DNA of 5,383 bases from Gammaproteobacteria bacterium (GTDB taxonomy: Bacteria; Pseudomonadota; Gammaproteobacteria; Pseudomonadales; Oleiphilaceae). A program made the position numbers and the translations under genes. The notes under the pieces were generated by a model, which made no database searches, was not told the origin of the DNA, and saw only the letters and a list, made by a program, of their open reading frames with translations. Location of the stretch: contig JAJUGC010000185.1 of NCBI GenBank assembly GCA_029268325.1, positions 1 to 5,383 on the forward strand, given 5' to 3'. This document shows positions 1 through 5,383 of the stretch, piece by piece (the first letter of the stretch is position 1; each line of letters begins with the position of its first letter).

Positions 1-2
1 AT

Positions 3-53
3 AACGTGCTGGTTTACCGGCCCGTGGAGATGGTCCAGCACTGCTATTCCTGA
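3..53 (+). CDS. Possible C-terminal end of an upstream gene (partial)
   Basis: This frame is open from the window edge to a TGA at 51-53 and reads NVLVYRPVEMVQHCYS. Fourteen of its 16 sense codons end in G or C, as in the real genes here. The other two plus-strand frames run on into the AT-rich leader, where coding is unlikely. I do not recognise the protein, and sixteen residues are too few to assign a family. If real, the gene ends about 80 nt before lemA. This call rests only on codon composition and position, and the stretch could equally be non-coding. Confidence 0.35.
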   Translation, partial: NVLVYRPVEMVQHCYS

Positions 54-71
54 CGCGGTCTTTAAGAGGCC

Positions 72-98
72 TTGAAAATAAACGACAATACCTCGAAT
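72..98 (+). promoter_or_regulatory. Weak candidate sigma-70 promoter for the lemA operon
   Basis: TTGAAA at 72-77 matches the -35 consensus at 5 of 6 positions. TCGAAT at 93-98 matches the -10 consensus at 4 of 6, but the 15-nt spacer is short. The local AT-richness (about 71-120) contrasts with the GC-rich flanks and fits a promoter. The proposed -10 sits inside the left arm of the inverted repeat at 86-129, so that repeat could be an operator. If transcription starts just after 98, the left arm is absent from the mRNA and an RNA hairpin cannot form. Confidence 0.25.
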
Positions 99-129
99 TA
101 TTAGGGAAGATCTTAGATTCGAGGTATTG
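86..129 (+). promoter_or_regulatory. Perfect 13-bp inverted repeat covering the lemA ribosome binding site
   Basis: CAATACCTCGAAT at 86-98 is the exact reverse complement of ATTCGAGGTATTG at 117-129. The 18-nt centre contains a separate 8-bp palindrome, AAGATCTT (107-114). The right arm includes GAGG at 121-124, the Shine-Dalgarno placed 8 nt before the lemA ATG at 133. In RNA the stem would hide the ribosome binding site and stop 3 nt short of the start codon. In DNA the dyad could bind a dimeric regulator. No T-tract follows, so it is not an intrinsic terminator. The repeat is seen directly; its regulatory role is inference. Confidence 0.7.
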
Positions 130-132
130 AGC

Positions 133-723
133 ATGAAACAAGGAGTGGCGCGTTTCAGTCTGTTGTTGATGATCCTGACGCTGGCGGGCTGTGGCATCAA
201 CAACATTCCCACCTATGATGAGCAGGTCAAGTCCGCCTGGGGACAGGTACAAAACCAGTACCAGCGCCGCGCCGACCTGATTCCCAACCTGGTGGAAACC
301 GTCAAGGGCTATGCTGCCCAGGAACGGGAGACCCTGACCGAGGTGGTGGAGGCGCGAGCCAAGGCCACGTCCTTCCAGGTGAATGAAAACCTGATCGACA
401 ACCCGGAGCGTCGCCAGCAGTTCATCGAGGCCCAGGAGCAATTGTCTGGCGCCTTGAGCCGTTTGATGGTGGTAGTGGAGCGCTACCCCGATCTCAAATC
501 CAACCAGAACTTCCTGGCCCTGCAATCGCAACTGGAGGGCACGGAAAACCGCATTGCCGTGGCCCGTCGTGACTATATTGCCGCCGTCGAGCGCTACAAC
601 ACCGAAATCCGTACCTTCCCGGGCCGTATCTGGCACAGCATCCTCTACAGTGATATGCCGATCCGTGAGAGCTTCATGGTAACCTCACCCGAGGCGGAGC
701 AGGCTCCCAGAGTACAGTTTTGA
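133..723 (+). CDS. lemA: LemA family lipoprotein
   Basis: This 196-residue protein has the usual LemA size and hallmark sequence. Residues 1-20 form a lipoprotein signal with lipobox LAGC, giving Cys20 as the lipidated residue. Gly at +2 gives no inner-membrane retention signal, so outer-membrane sorting is expected under the Lol rule. The family core is the long helix with QYQRRADLIPNLVETVKG (about 43-59), followed by the ERYPDLKSNQNFLALQSQL block (116-134) and the ENRIAVARRDYIAAVERYN helix (138-156). LemA folds as a helical bundle; its biochemical function is not established. I chose the ATG at 133 because GAGG (121-124) lies 8 nt upstream. The in-frame TTG at 127 is only 2 nt from it and is unlikely. 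It is first in a three-gene operon with two TPM-domain genes, a common partnership. Family identity is firm, the role unknown. Confidence 0.93.
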   Translation: MKQGVARFSLLLMILTLAGCGINNIPTYDEQVKSAWGQVQNQYQRRADLIPNLVETVKGYAAQERETLTEVVEARAKATSFQVNENLIDNPERRQQFIEAQEQLSGALSRLMVVVERYPDLKSNQNFLALQSQLEGTENRIAVARRDYIAAVERYNTEIRTFPGRIWHSILYSDMPIRESFMVTSPEAEQAPRVQF

Positions 724-727
724 GGAG

Positions 728-750
728 GCCTGGACTGACCCGGGCCAGGC
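728..750 (+). other. Small hairpin in the lemA-TPM intergenic gap
   Basis: GCCTGG (728-733) and CCAGGC (745-750) can pair as a 6-bp stem with an 11-nt loop containing CCCGGG. It lies in the 52-nt gap between lemA and the next gene, 12 nt before that gene's GAGGAGG ribosome binding site. No T-tract follows, so it is not a classical terminator. It could stabilise or process the message, or be chance in GC-rich sequence. Confidence 0.25.
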
Positions 751-775
751 GCTGTGCAGACGAGGAGGGGGGTAG

Positions 776-1531
776 ATGAGGCTGATCGGGCGCGTTTTGC
801 TATTGCTGGTCGTGGTCGGAGCAGGTTGGGCCCAGGCCCAGTCCGCGCCTGAGTTTCCAGCCCTGACCGGACGGGTGGTGGATCAGGCTGATATTCTGAG
901 CCCCCAGGCTGAGGCCAATCTGACCCGGGTGCTGGCGGAACATGAGCAAGCCACTACCAACCAGGTGGTGGTCGTTACCCTGCCGAACCTGCAAGGCTAT
1001 GAGATTGCCGACTATGGCTATCAGCTGGGGCGCCACTGGGGGATCGGGCAGAAAGGCAAGGACAACGGGGTGCTGCTGATCGTGGCACTGGAAGAGCGGA
1101 AGATGCGTATCGAGGTGGGGTATGGCCTGGAGGGTCAGCTCACCGATGCAGCCTCATCCCTGATTATCAACCGGGTGATGGTGCCCATGTTCCAGCAGGG
1201 CCAGCTTGAGCAAGGGGTGATCGCCGGGGTTGGTGCGATCCTCACGGTGCTGCAGGCGGAGCCCGGTACCCTGCAGGCGGCCACCCCGGCGGAACGTGAC
1301 CGGTCTGAGCCGGTAGGCGTGCCGTTTCTGATCACCTTTCTCTTTTTTGTCATCCTGATGTTCCTGAATGTAGGGCGTGGCCGACGGATCCGGCGTTACC
1401 GCCGTGGGGTCTATGTGGGTGGCCTGGGCGGCTTCGGCGGTGGAGGTTTTCGCGGAGGTGGATTTGGAGGCGGCGGCTTCGGTGGAGGCGGTGGCGGATT
1501 TGGAGGAGGCGGCGCCTCCGGAGGATGGTAA
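776..1531 (+). CDS. YgcG-like TPM-domain protein, secreted and membrane anchored, glycine-rich tail
   Basis: This 251-residue protein starts with a signal peptide (hydrophobic 4-17, likely cleavage after AQA at 21). The TPM domain (PF04536-type, about 31-160) carries the family marks GRVVDQADILS (32-42), KDNGVLLIVA (95-104) and RIEVGYGLEGQLTD (111-124). A membrane helix follows at about 182-199. Next is a dense basic stretch (RGRRIRRYRR, 201-210) and a glycine/phenylalanine tail (215-251) ending SGGW. By the positive-inside rule, the TPM domain is periplasmic and the tail cytoplasmic. TPM domains have been linked to phosphatase activity and to photosystem II repair in plants; the bacterial role is uncertain. 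Start: GAGGAGG at 762-768 sits 7 nt before the ATG. The gene lies 52 nt after lemA and abuts the next TPM gene. The family call is firm, the function open. Confidence 0.9.
   Translation: MRLIGRVLLLLVVVGAGWAQAQSAPEFPALTGRVVDQADILSPQAEANLTRVLAEHEQATTNQVVVVTLPNLQGYEIADYGYQLGRHWGIGQKGKDNGVLLIVALEERKMRIEVGYGLEGQLTDAASSLIINRVMVPMFQQGQLEQGVIAGVGAILTVLQAEPGTLQAATPAERDRSEPVGVPFLITFLFFVILMFLNVGRGRRIRRYRRGVYVGGLGGFGGGGFRGGGFGGGGFGGGGGGFGGGGASGGW
1418..1528 (+). repeat. Glycine-codon repeat encoding the G/F-rich tail, with repeated GGAGG motifs
   Basis: This stretch encodes residues 215-251 of the first TPM protein as irregular F-G-G-G-G units separated by Phe, Arg, Leu or Ala. The units are imperfect and mix GGA, GGT and GGC codons. 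As a by-product GGAGG occurs seven times, starting at 1442, 1454, 1466, 1484, 1502, 1505 and 1520. The last copy is correctly spaced to be the ribosome binding site of the next gene. GCCTCC at 1514-1519 can pair with GGAGGC at 1505-1510 across a 3-nt loop. Copy number could vary between strains, since such tracts are prone to slippage; that is inference. Confidence 0.8.
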
Positions 1532-2149
1532 ATGGCACTGTTGACTGAAGCTGAAAAGCGCCAGGTGGCGGATACGATCTCCCGCATCGAGCGGGAGACG
1601 GATGCGGAACTGGTGACCGTGCTGGCGCCCCGGGCCGATGACTATGTGTATATCTCCGTGCTCTGGGCCGCACTGATCGCGTTGGTGGTACCGGGGCTGT
1701 TCAACTATCTGGCCGGCTGGTGGAACACTTCTGAGATCCTGTCGGTGCAGTGGGGCACTTTTGTGGTGCTGGGGTTGCTGTTCCGGATTCCGGCCATCAC
1801 GTCCCGGCTGGTGCCCCGTTCTGTGCGGTACTGGCGGGCGTCCAACCTGGCCAAGGCCCAGTTTCTGGAGCAGAACCTGCACCATACCCAGGGCGAGACC
1901 GGCATACTGATCTTCGTTGCGGAAGCGGAGCGGTATGTGGAGATTCTCGTGGACCGGGGCATTTCCCGGCACTTTGACGACAGCACCTGGGAAGACATCG
2001 TCCGCCGGTTTACCGAGCGGGTGCGCCGCAAACAGACCCTGCAAGGCTTTATTGAGTGTATTGAGGCCTGCGGTTCGCTGTTGAAAGAGAAAGTGCCGGC
2101 AACCCACGAGCGCAACGAATTGCCCAATCACCTGGTGATTCTGGATTAG
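1532..2149 (+). CDS. TPM-domain integral membrane protein, domain split by two helices
   Basis: This 205-residue protein has no signal peptide. Residues 3-36 (TEAEKRQVADTISRIERETD, then AELVTVLAPR) look like the first half of a TPM domain. Two membrane helices follow at about 38-60 and 72-91. The second half begins near 103 and contains GETGILIFVAEAERYVEILV (121-140) and DRGISRHF (141-148), then a helical end to 188. The KDNG motif of the upstream paralogue is replaced by GETG, so the putative active or metal site may differ. The basic stretch after helix 2 (SRLVPRSVRYWR) suggests both halves are cytoplasmic. The ATG follows the upstream TAA directly, in the same frame, with GGAGG (1520-1524) 7 nt before it; tight translational coupling is expected. 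This two-helix form recurs beside lemA and ygcG-like genes in Proteobacteria. Biochemical function is unknown. Confidence 0.85.
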   Translation: MALLTEAEKRQVADTISRIERETDAELVTVLAPRADDYVYISVLWAALIALVVPGLFNYLAGWWNTSEILSVQWGTFVVLGLLFRIPAITSRLVPRSVRYWRASNLAKAQFLEQNLHHTQGETGILIFVAEAERYVEILVDRGISRHFDDSTWEDIVRRFTERVRRKQTLQGFIECIEACGSLLKEKVPATHERNELPNHLVILD

Positions 2150-2191
2150 CCCCGCCTAAATGTTGGGGCACTGGAGCCCGGCGGCGGCTCC
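2149..2191. terminator. Possible bidirectional terminator hairpins between convergent genes
   Basis: The convergent gap holds two short stems. GCCCC (2149-2153) pairs with GGGGC (2165-2169) across an 11-nt loop. GGAGCC (2173-2178) pairs with GGCTCC (2186-2191) across a 7-nt loop. Their position between the stop codons of converging genes favours a termination role on both strands. Neither stem is followed by a T-run on either strand, so intrinsic termination would be weak and Rho may be needed. The hairpins are visible; the function is inferred from position. Confidence 0.35.
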
Positions 2192-2194
2192 CAT

Positions 2195-4987
2195 TCAGGC
2201 CAGCTCCAGTTCCAGCCGCTTTTCGTCTTCCAGTATCCGCGCAAACTTCTCGGCGGACAGCGGAGGGCTGAACAGGTAGCCCTGGATCTGGTCGCAGTGG
2301 TGGCTTTTCAGGAACTGGAAGGCGTCGCGGCTTTGAACCCCTTCTGCAATCACCTCCATGCCCAGGGTCTTGGCCAGGACAATGACAGCGGCGGCAATGG
2401 CGGCGTCCTCCGGGTCGTGGTCAATGTCGCGGATAAAGGACTGGTCGATCTTGAGCTTGTCCACCGGGAAGCGCTTCAGATAGCTGAGGCTGGAGTAACC
2501 TGTGCCAAAATCGTCGATTGCCAACTTCAGCCCCATGGTTTTCAGGGTCTGCAGGGTGTTGATGGAATCTTCCGTGTAGGCCATTACTGTGGTCTCGGTC
2601 AGCTCCAGCTCCAGGCTTTCAGGGTTCATCTTGAGCTCATCCAGGGTATCGGTGACCAGGCGGATAATGTTTTTCTGGCGGAACTGCAGTGAGGACAGGT
2701 TAACGGCCATCACAAACGGCGGCAGGCCCGCCTCCTGCCATTGCTGATATTGCCGGCAGGCTTCCCGAAGAGCCCAGGTGCCAATGGGGTGGATCAGTCC
2801 CGTGTCTTCTGCCAGGGGAATGAAGACACCGGGGGAGATCGGCCCCAAGCGGGGGTGATGCCAGCGGATCAAGGCCTCGGCTCCGACGATGGCGCCGGTC
2901 TTGACGTCCACCTGGGGCTGGTAGTGCAGGCTTAGCTCGTTACGGTCCAGGGCCCGGCGCAGCCCATACTGCAGGGACAGGCGCCGGCTGACATCCTTGT
3001 TGCTCATATCCTGGGCGTAGATCTGGTAGTTGTTGCGGCCACTGGCCTTGGCGGCATACATGGCCGCATCGGCATTCTTGATCAGCAGGTCCGCATCGCG
3101 CCCATCCTGGGGAAAATAGCTGATCCCGATACTGGCGGTGACCACCACCTCATGGTTGCCCAACCGAAAAGGTTGGTTCAGGGTCTTCAGGATCTTCTCC
3201 GCCACATGGATCGCCAGCTCTTTGCGGGGCATATCGGGCAGGGCCACGATAAACTCGTCGCCTCCCTGGCGCACCACCGTGTCGGAATTGCGTAGGCAGT
3301 CCAGGATCCGGATGGCGGCCGCCTTGATCAGCAGGTCGCCCACGCCGTGGCCGAGGGAGTCATTGACCATCTTCAGGCGATCCAGGTCGATAAAGAGTAC
3401 CGCAAGCTGGGCGTTGTGGCGGGTCGCAGTGGCGATCAGCATCTGCAGATGCTCCTGGAGAAAAGAGCGGTTGGGCAGGCTGGTCAGCACATCGTAGTGG
3501 GCCATTCGTTGCAGGCGCTCTTCTGTCGCTTTCTGCTCGGTAATGTCTCTGCACAGGATACAAACCGTCTGGGGCGACATGCCGGGGGTATCGATGGCGG
3601 ACAGACGGGCCGAAAGCCAGCGCCGTTCACGACCTGGATAGATAAACTCCAAGCTTTTGGACTCGCCGCTGGCAAGGACCTGCTTGACCAGGTTCAGAAG
3701 TTCCGCACTGGTATGCTGGCTGCTGATCTCCGTAAGGTTTTTGCCCACCGGGTTGACGTCCAGAGGCCACTTGTTGTTCCAGGCTTGCACGCAGATACCG
3801 TTACGATCAACTTCCAGCACGGCATCATCCAGGGACTCCACCAGGGCCAGCAGGCGGGCCTGGCTTTCGGCCAGGGCCTGTTCCGACTGCTTGCGCACCG
3901 TGATGTCTGTAGAAACCCCGCCAATGCCCCACACCTTGTTGTTTTCGTCGTGCAAGGGAAATTTGATGGACAGGAAGGTATGCAGCTGGCCGTTCTCGGG
4001 CATCTGCTCTTCGAACTCCATGGGGCGGTTCTGTTGGCGGACTTGCCGGTCATGGTCGCGGATGTCCTGGGCTATTTCTGGGTCAAACAGTTCGCTGTCG
4101 GTCTTGCCAATCAATTCCTGGGGGCTGGTGTTGAGAATCCGGGCGTAGGCCGCATTGGCCAGAATAAGCCGGCTGTCCGGGTCTTTCAGGTAGATCACCG
4201 CCGGGGAGTTGTCGATGATGCCCTGCAGCTCCCGTTGTTTCTGCTGAATCTTCGCATGCAGGAGGGATTCCTGCTCAAGGTCCGCGATCAGGGTGGTGCG
4301 CATGGTGTTGATGGCGTCGACCACGGAGTCCAGCTCATCCGGAACCGGGCGGGGCCGGCGTTGCAGCTTGAGAGGATGATGCAGCCGGTCGAGGCTGAAC
4401 TGGCGGGCATAGCTGGCCATCGTATTGAGGTGGCGGGTAATCAGCCACTGTACAACCAACAGGATGCAGACCGCGATGGCGGCCACAATGGAGACGGTGG
4501 AGATAATCGACTGTTGCAGCTCCCGCATCAGTCTCTCTTGGGTGACGGCCAGGCTGGAATCCACCCGCAGCTCACCGAAGCGCATGGTTTCTCCCGCACT
4601 ATCCCAGCTCAGGGGGAAGCGGAACGTGAGTGCGTTGTTGTCTTGCTGGTTACCGAGGGAGAGGTTGTCGCCATCGGAAAAGCTCACTTCCGCATAGACA
4701 ATATCCGGCACTTGCAAAAGCCCCTGGAGCTGGAGCCGCAGTTCGTCGAGATCGTACTCCCAGGCATTGATCCGGATTGCCTCCAGGAAGCTGGCGGTGA
4801 TTACGTTTATCCGCTTGGTCTGGAGGTCCTGGACGTCCTGGTGGTAGTAAATATAGGTTTGGACGGCGGTGACGAGGACCGCAGTCAGGATGGTCACCAG
4901 CACGGTATAGGCAGCAACCTTCCTGCTTAGAGAATGCCCACGTTGCCTCTTCTGTTTGCCAGCCCCTGGTGAAGAAGCTCGCGCCAT
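2195..4987 (-). CDS. Membrane sensor diguanylate cyclase/phosphodiesterase (PAS-PAS-GGDEF-EAL)
   Basis: This 930-residue inner-membrane protein is predicted to make and degrade cyclic di-GMP. A basic N-terminus precedes helix 1 (about 24-48). A periplasmic sensor segment (about 49-160) carries NAWEYD at 74-79, and helix 2 spans about 161-183. A HAMP-like linker (about 184-240) and a coiled segment lead to PAS1 (about 252-366, ending GIGGVSTDIT) and PAS2 (about 376-485, ending CRDITEQ). The GGDEF domain (about 496-655) has DVLTSLPNR, metal-binding D534, intact GGDEF at 575-579 and an inhibitory RxxD site at 566-569, five residues before it. The EAL domain (about 675-925) keeps EAL at 704-706, N763, ELTE (795-798), DDFGTGYSS (825-833), K846 and AEGV (881-884). 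Both activities may therefore be live. GGGAG lies 7 nt before the ATG. The gene is single, convergent to the TPM operon and divergent from the amidotransferase. The sensed signal is unknown. Confidence 0.95.
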   Translation of the reverse strand: MARASSPGAGKQKRQRGHSLSRKVAAYTVLVTILTAVLVTAVQTYIYYHQDVQDLQTKRINVITASFLEAIRINAWEYDLDELRLQLQGLLQVPDIVYAEVSFSDGDNLSLGNQQDNNALTFRFPLSWDSAGETMRFGELRVDSSLAVTQERLMRELQQSIISTVSIVAAIAVCILLVVQWLITRHLNTMASYARQFSLDRLHHPLKLQRRPRPVPDELDSVVDAINTMRTTLIADLEQESLLHAKIQQKQRELQGIIDNSPAVIYLKDPDSRLILANAAYARILNTSPQELIGKTDSELFDPEIAQDIRDHDRQVRQQNRPMEFEEQMPENGQLHTFLSIKFPLHDENNKVWGIGGVSTDITVRKQSEQALAESQARLLALVESLDDAVLEVDRNGICVQAWNNKWPLDVNPVGKNLTEISSQHTSAELLNLVKQVLASGESKSLEFIYPGRERRWLSARLSAIDTPGMSPQTVCILCRDITEQKATEERLQRMAHYDVLTSLPNRSFLQEHLQMLIATATRHNAQLAVLFIDLDRLKMVNDSLGHGVGDLLIKAAAIRILDCLRNSDTVVRQGGDEFIVALPDMPRKELAIHVAEKILKTLNQPFRLGNHEVVVTASIGISYFPQDGRDADLLIKNADAAMYAAKASGRNNYQIYAQDMSNKDVSRRLSLQYGLRRALDRNELSLHYQPQVDVKTGAIVGAEALIRWHHPRLGPISPGVFIPLAEDTGLIHPIGTWALREACRQYQQWQEAGLPPFVMAVNLSSLQFRQKNIIRLVTDTLDELKMNPESLELELTETTVMAYTEDSINTLQTLKTMGLKLAIDDFGTGYSSLSYLKRFPVDKLKIDQSFIRDIDHDPEDAAIAAAVIVLAKTLGMEVIAEGVQSRDAFQFLKSHHCDQIQGYLFSPPLSAEKFARILEDEKRLELELA

Positions 4988-5024
4988 TCGATCTCTCCCG
5001 GCTTGGCGGTGAAGAATGCCTTCT

Positions 5025-5054
5025 ATTGTGATGAAGGTTGGTGTGGGCTTCCAA
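5025..5054 (-). promoter_or_regulatory. Weak candidate promoter for the GGDEF-EAL gene
   Basis: On the minus strand TTGGAA (5054-5049) matches the -35 consensus at 4 of 6 positions. CACAAT (5030-5025) matches the -10 consensus at 4 of 6, with an 18-nt spacer. This would leave a leader of about 30 nt before the ATG at 4987. Both boxes are weak, and other sites in the 171-nt divergent gap cannot be excluded. Confidence 0.25.
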
Positions 5055-5097
5055 CAAGCTCAAGGCAAAGGGCCCATAAATTCCTGTCCAGCTGCCG

Positions 5098-5126
5098 TTG
5101 GGTCAGCCCTCCGCCAACCCTAGAAT
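5098..5126 (+). promoter_or_regulatory. Candidate sigma-70 promoter for the amidotransferase gene
   Basis: TAGAAT at 5121-5126 matches the -10 consensus at 5 of 6 positions. TTGGGT at 5098-5103 shares only the TTG of the -35 consensus, but the spacing is the ideal 17 nt. Transcription would begin near 5132-5134, giving a leader of about 26 nt and placing the dyad at 5132-5150 at the very start of the message. The weak -35 suggests an activator or an alternative sigma factor could be involved; this is inference. Confidence 0.4.
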
Positions 5127-5131
5127 GATTG

Positions 5132-5150
5132 CTTTGAAGGCTAATCAAAG
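5132..5150 (+). promoter_or_regulatory. Inverted repeat overlapping the amidotransferase ribosome binding site
   Basis: CTTTGA (5132-5137) and TCAAAG (5145-5150) are exact reverse complements separated by 7 nt. The right arm shares AAAG with the Shine-Dalgarno AAAGGA (5147-5152), which lies 6 nt before the ATG. The dyad could be an operator just downstream of the candidate promoter, or a small AU-rich leader hairpin limiting translation. Six-bp arms can arise by chance, so the role is tentative. Confidence 0.4.
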
Positions 5151-5158
5151 GACGGGTT

Positions 5159-5383
5159 ATGTGTGGCATTTGCGGAGAGATCCGCTTTGACGGGAAGCCG
5201 GTTGGAGCCGAGGTGCTCCAGGCCATGAATCAGGTCCTGCGCAAGCGGGGCCCGGACTCTGAGGGACTGGCCCTGTATGGCCGGGTCGGGCTGGGACATC
5301 GGCGGCTGAAGATCATGGATCTGTCGGAGTTGTCCCACCAGCCCATGGACGACGGAGAGCTGGGACTGTCCATCGTCTTCAAT
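5159..5383 (+). CDS. Asparagine synthase-family amidotransferase, N-terminal part (probable N-acetylglutaminylglutamine amidotransferase)
   Basis: Only the first 75 codons are present; the frame runs off the window and full-length relatives are roughly 590 residues. It begins MCGICGEIRFDG, so Cys2 becomes the N-terminal nucleophile of a class II (Ntn) glutaminase once Met is removed. RGPDSEG (30-36) and LGHRRLKIMDLSE (45-57) are the expected conserved blocks, and the visible part ends at VFN (73-75). This domain releases ammonia from glutamine for the C-terminal synthetase domain. The GEIRFDG start and the LKIMDLSE, QPM and LGLS spacing resemble the subfamily that amidates N-acetylglutaminylglutamine to the osmoprotectant NAGGN more than housekeeping AsnB; that is recall, not a search. 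AAAGGA lies 6 nt before the ATG. In that pathway a GNAT-type acetyltransferase/ligase gene and an M42-like peptidase gene commonly lie downstream, outside this view. Confidence 0.85.
   Translation, partial: MCGICGEIRFDGKPVGAEVLQAMNQVLRKRGPDSEGLALYGRVGLGHRRLKIMDLSELSHQPMDDGELGLSIVFN

Noticed and set aside
86..129. Intrinsic terminator of an upstream gene
   Set aside because: The stem is strong, but no T-run follows on the plus strand; the next bases are AGC and the lemA start codon.
127..132. TTG start for lemA two codons upstream of the ATG
   Set aside because: It would sit only 2 nt from the GAGG motif and inside the dyad arm; the ATG at 133 has normal 8-nt spacing.
1418..1528. Minisatellite or CRISPR-like repeat array
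   Set aside because: The units are short, irregular and fully explained by glycine codons in a protein family known for Gly-rich C-termini. There are no spacers.
1154..2131. Minus-strand open frame of 325 codons across both TPM genes
   Set aside because: It has the same in-register antisense explanation. It crosses the junction of two recognised genes, and its product has low-complexity Ser/Ala/Thr runs that mirror the glycine codons.
3347..4930. Long open frame of 527 codons on the plus strand opposite the GGDEF-EAL gene
   Set aside because: It is in exact codon register with the minus-strand gene, where antisense stops arise only from TTA, CTA or TCA sense codons, which are rare in GC-rich genes. 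The translation resembles no known protein, while the minus-strand product has full domain structure.
1..5383. Mobile element, attachment site, tRNA or defence system
   Set aside because: I saw no transposase or integrase, no flanking direct repeats, no cloverleaf-like sequence and no defence-type domain. All genes have similar GC-rich codon use and belong to chromosomal families.

Overview
The window looks like chromosomal DNA of a GC-rich, Gram-negative gammaproteobacterium. The grounds are a lipoprotein signal, a periplasmic TPM protein, a membrane c-di-GMP enzyme, strong GGAGG-type ribosome binding sites and GC-rich third codon positions. A marine or halotolerant Marinobacter-like genus would fit, especially with the osmoprotectant-type amidotransferase at the right edge. 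That placement is inference and no marker gene proves it.

Layout: (1) 1-132 holds a possible tail of an upstream gene and a leader with a perfect 13-bp inverted repeat whose right arm contains the lemA Shine-Dalgarno. (2) 133-2149 is a compact plus-strand operon: a LemA-family lipoprotein, a YgcG-like secreted and membrane-anchored TPM-domain protein with a glycine-rich tail, and a second TPM-domain protein interrupted by two membrane helices. The last two genes abut as TAA-ATG in the same reading frame. (3) 2150-2194 is a 45-nt convergent gap with short GC-rich hairpins. (4) 2195-4987, minus strand, encodes a 930-residue membrane sensor with PAS-PAS-GGDEF-EAL order and intact signature residues in both catalytic domains. 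(5) 4988-5158 is a divergent promoter region. (6) From 5159 runs the N-terminal 75 codons of a class II glutamine amidotransferase of the asparagine synthase family, most like the N-acetylglutaminylglutamine amidotransferase of osmoprotectant synthesis.

How the genes fit together: lemA-TPM-TPM is a recurring cell-envelope gene set of unknown biochemical function. Topology reading suggests one TPM domain lies in the periplasm and the other in the cytoplasm. The c-di-GMP enzyme is convergent to that operon and divergent from the amidotransferase, so a functional link can only be suspected. I see no mobile element, CRISPR array, RNA gene or defence system. The points most worth a second look are the inverted repeats overlapping two ribosome binding sites, the in-frame stop/start junction of the two TPM genes, and the opposite-side topology of the TPM pair.
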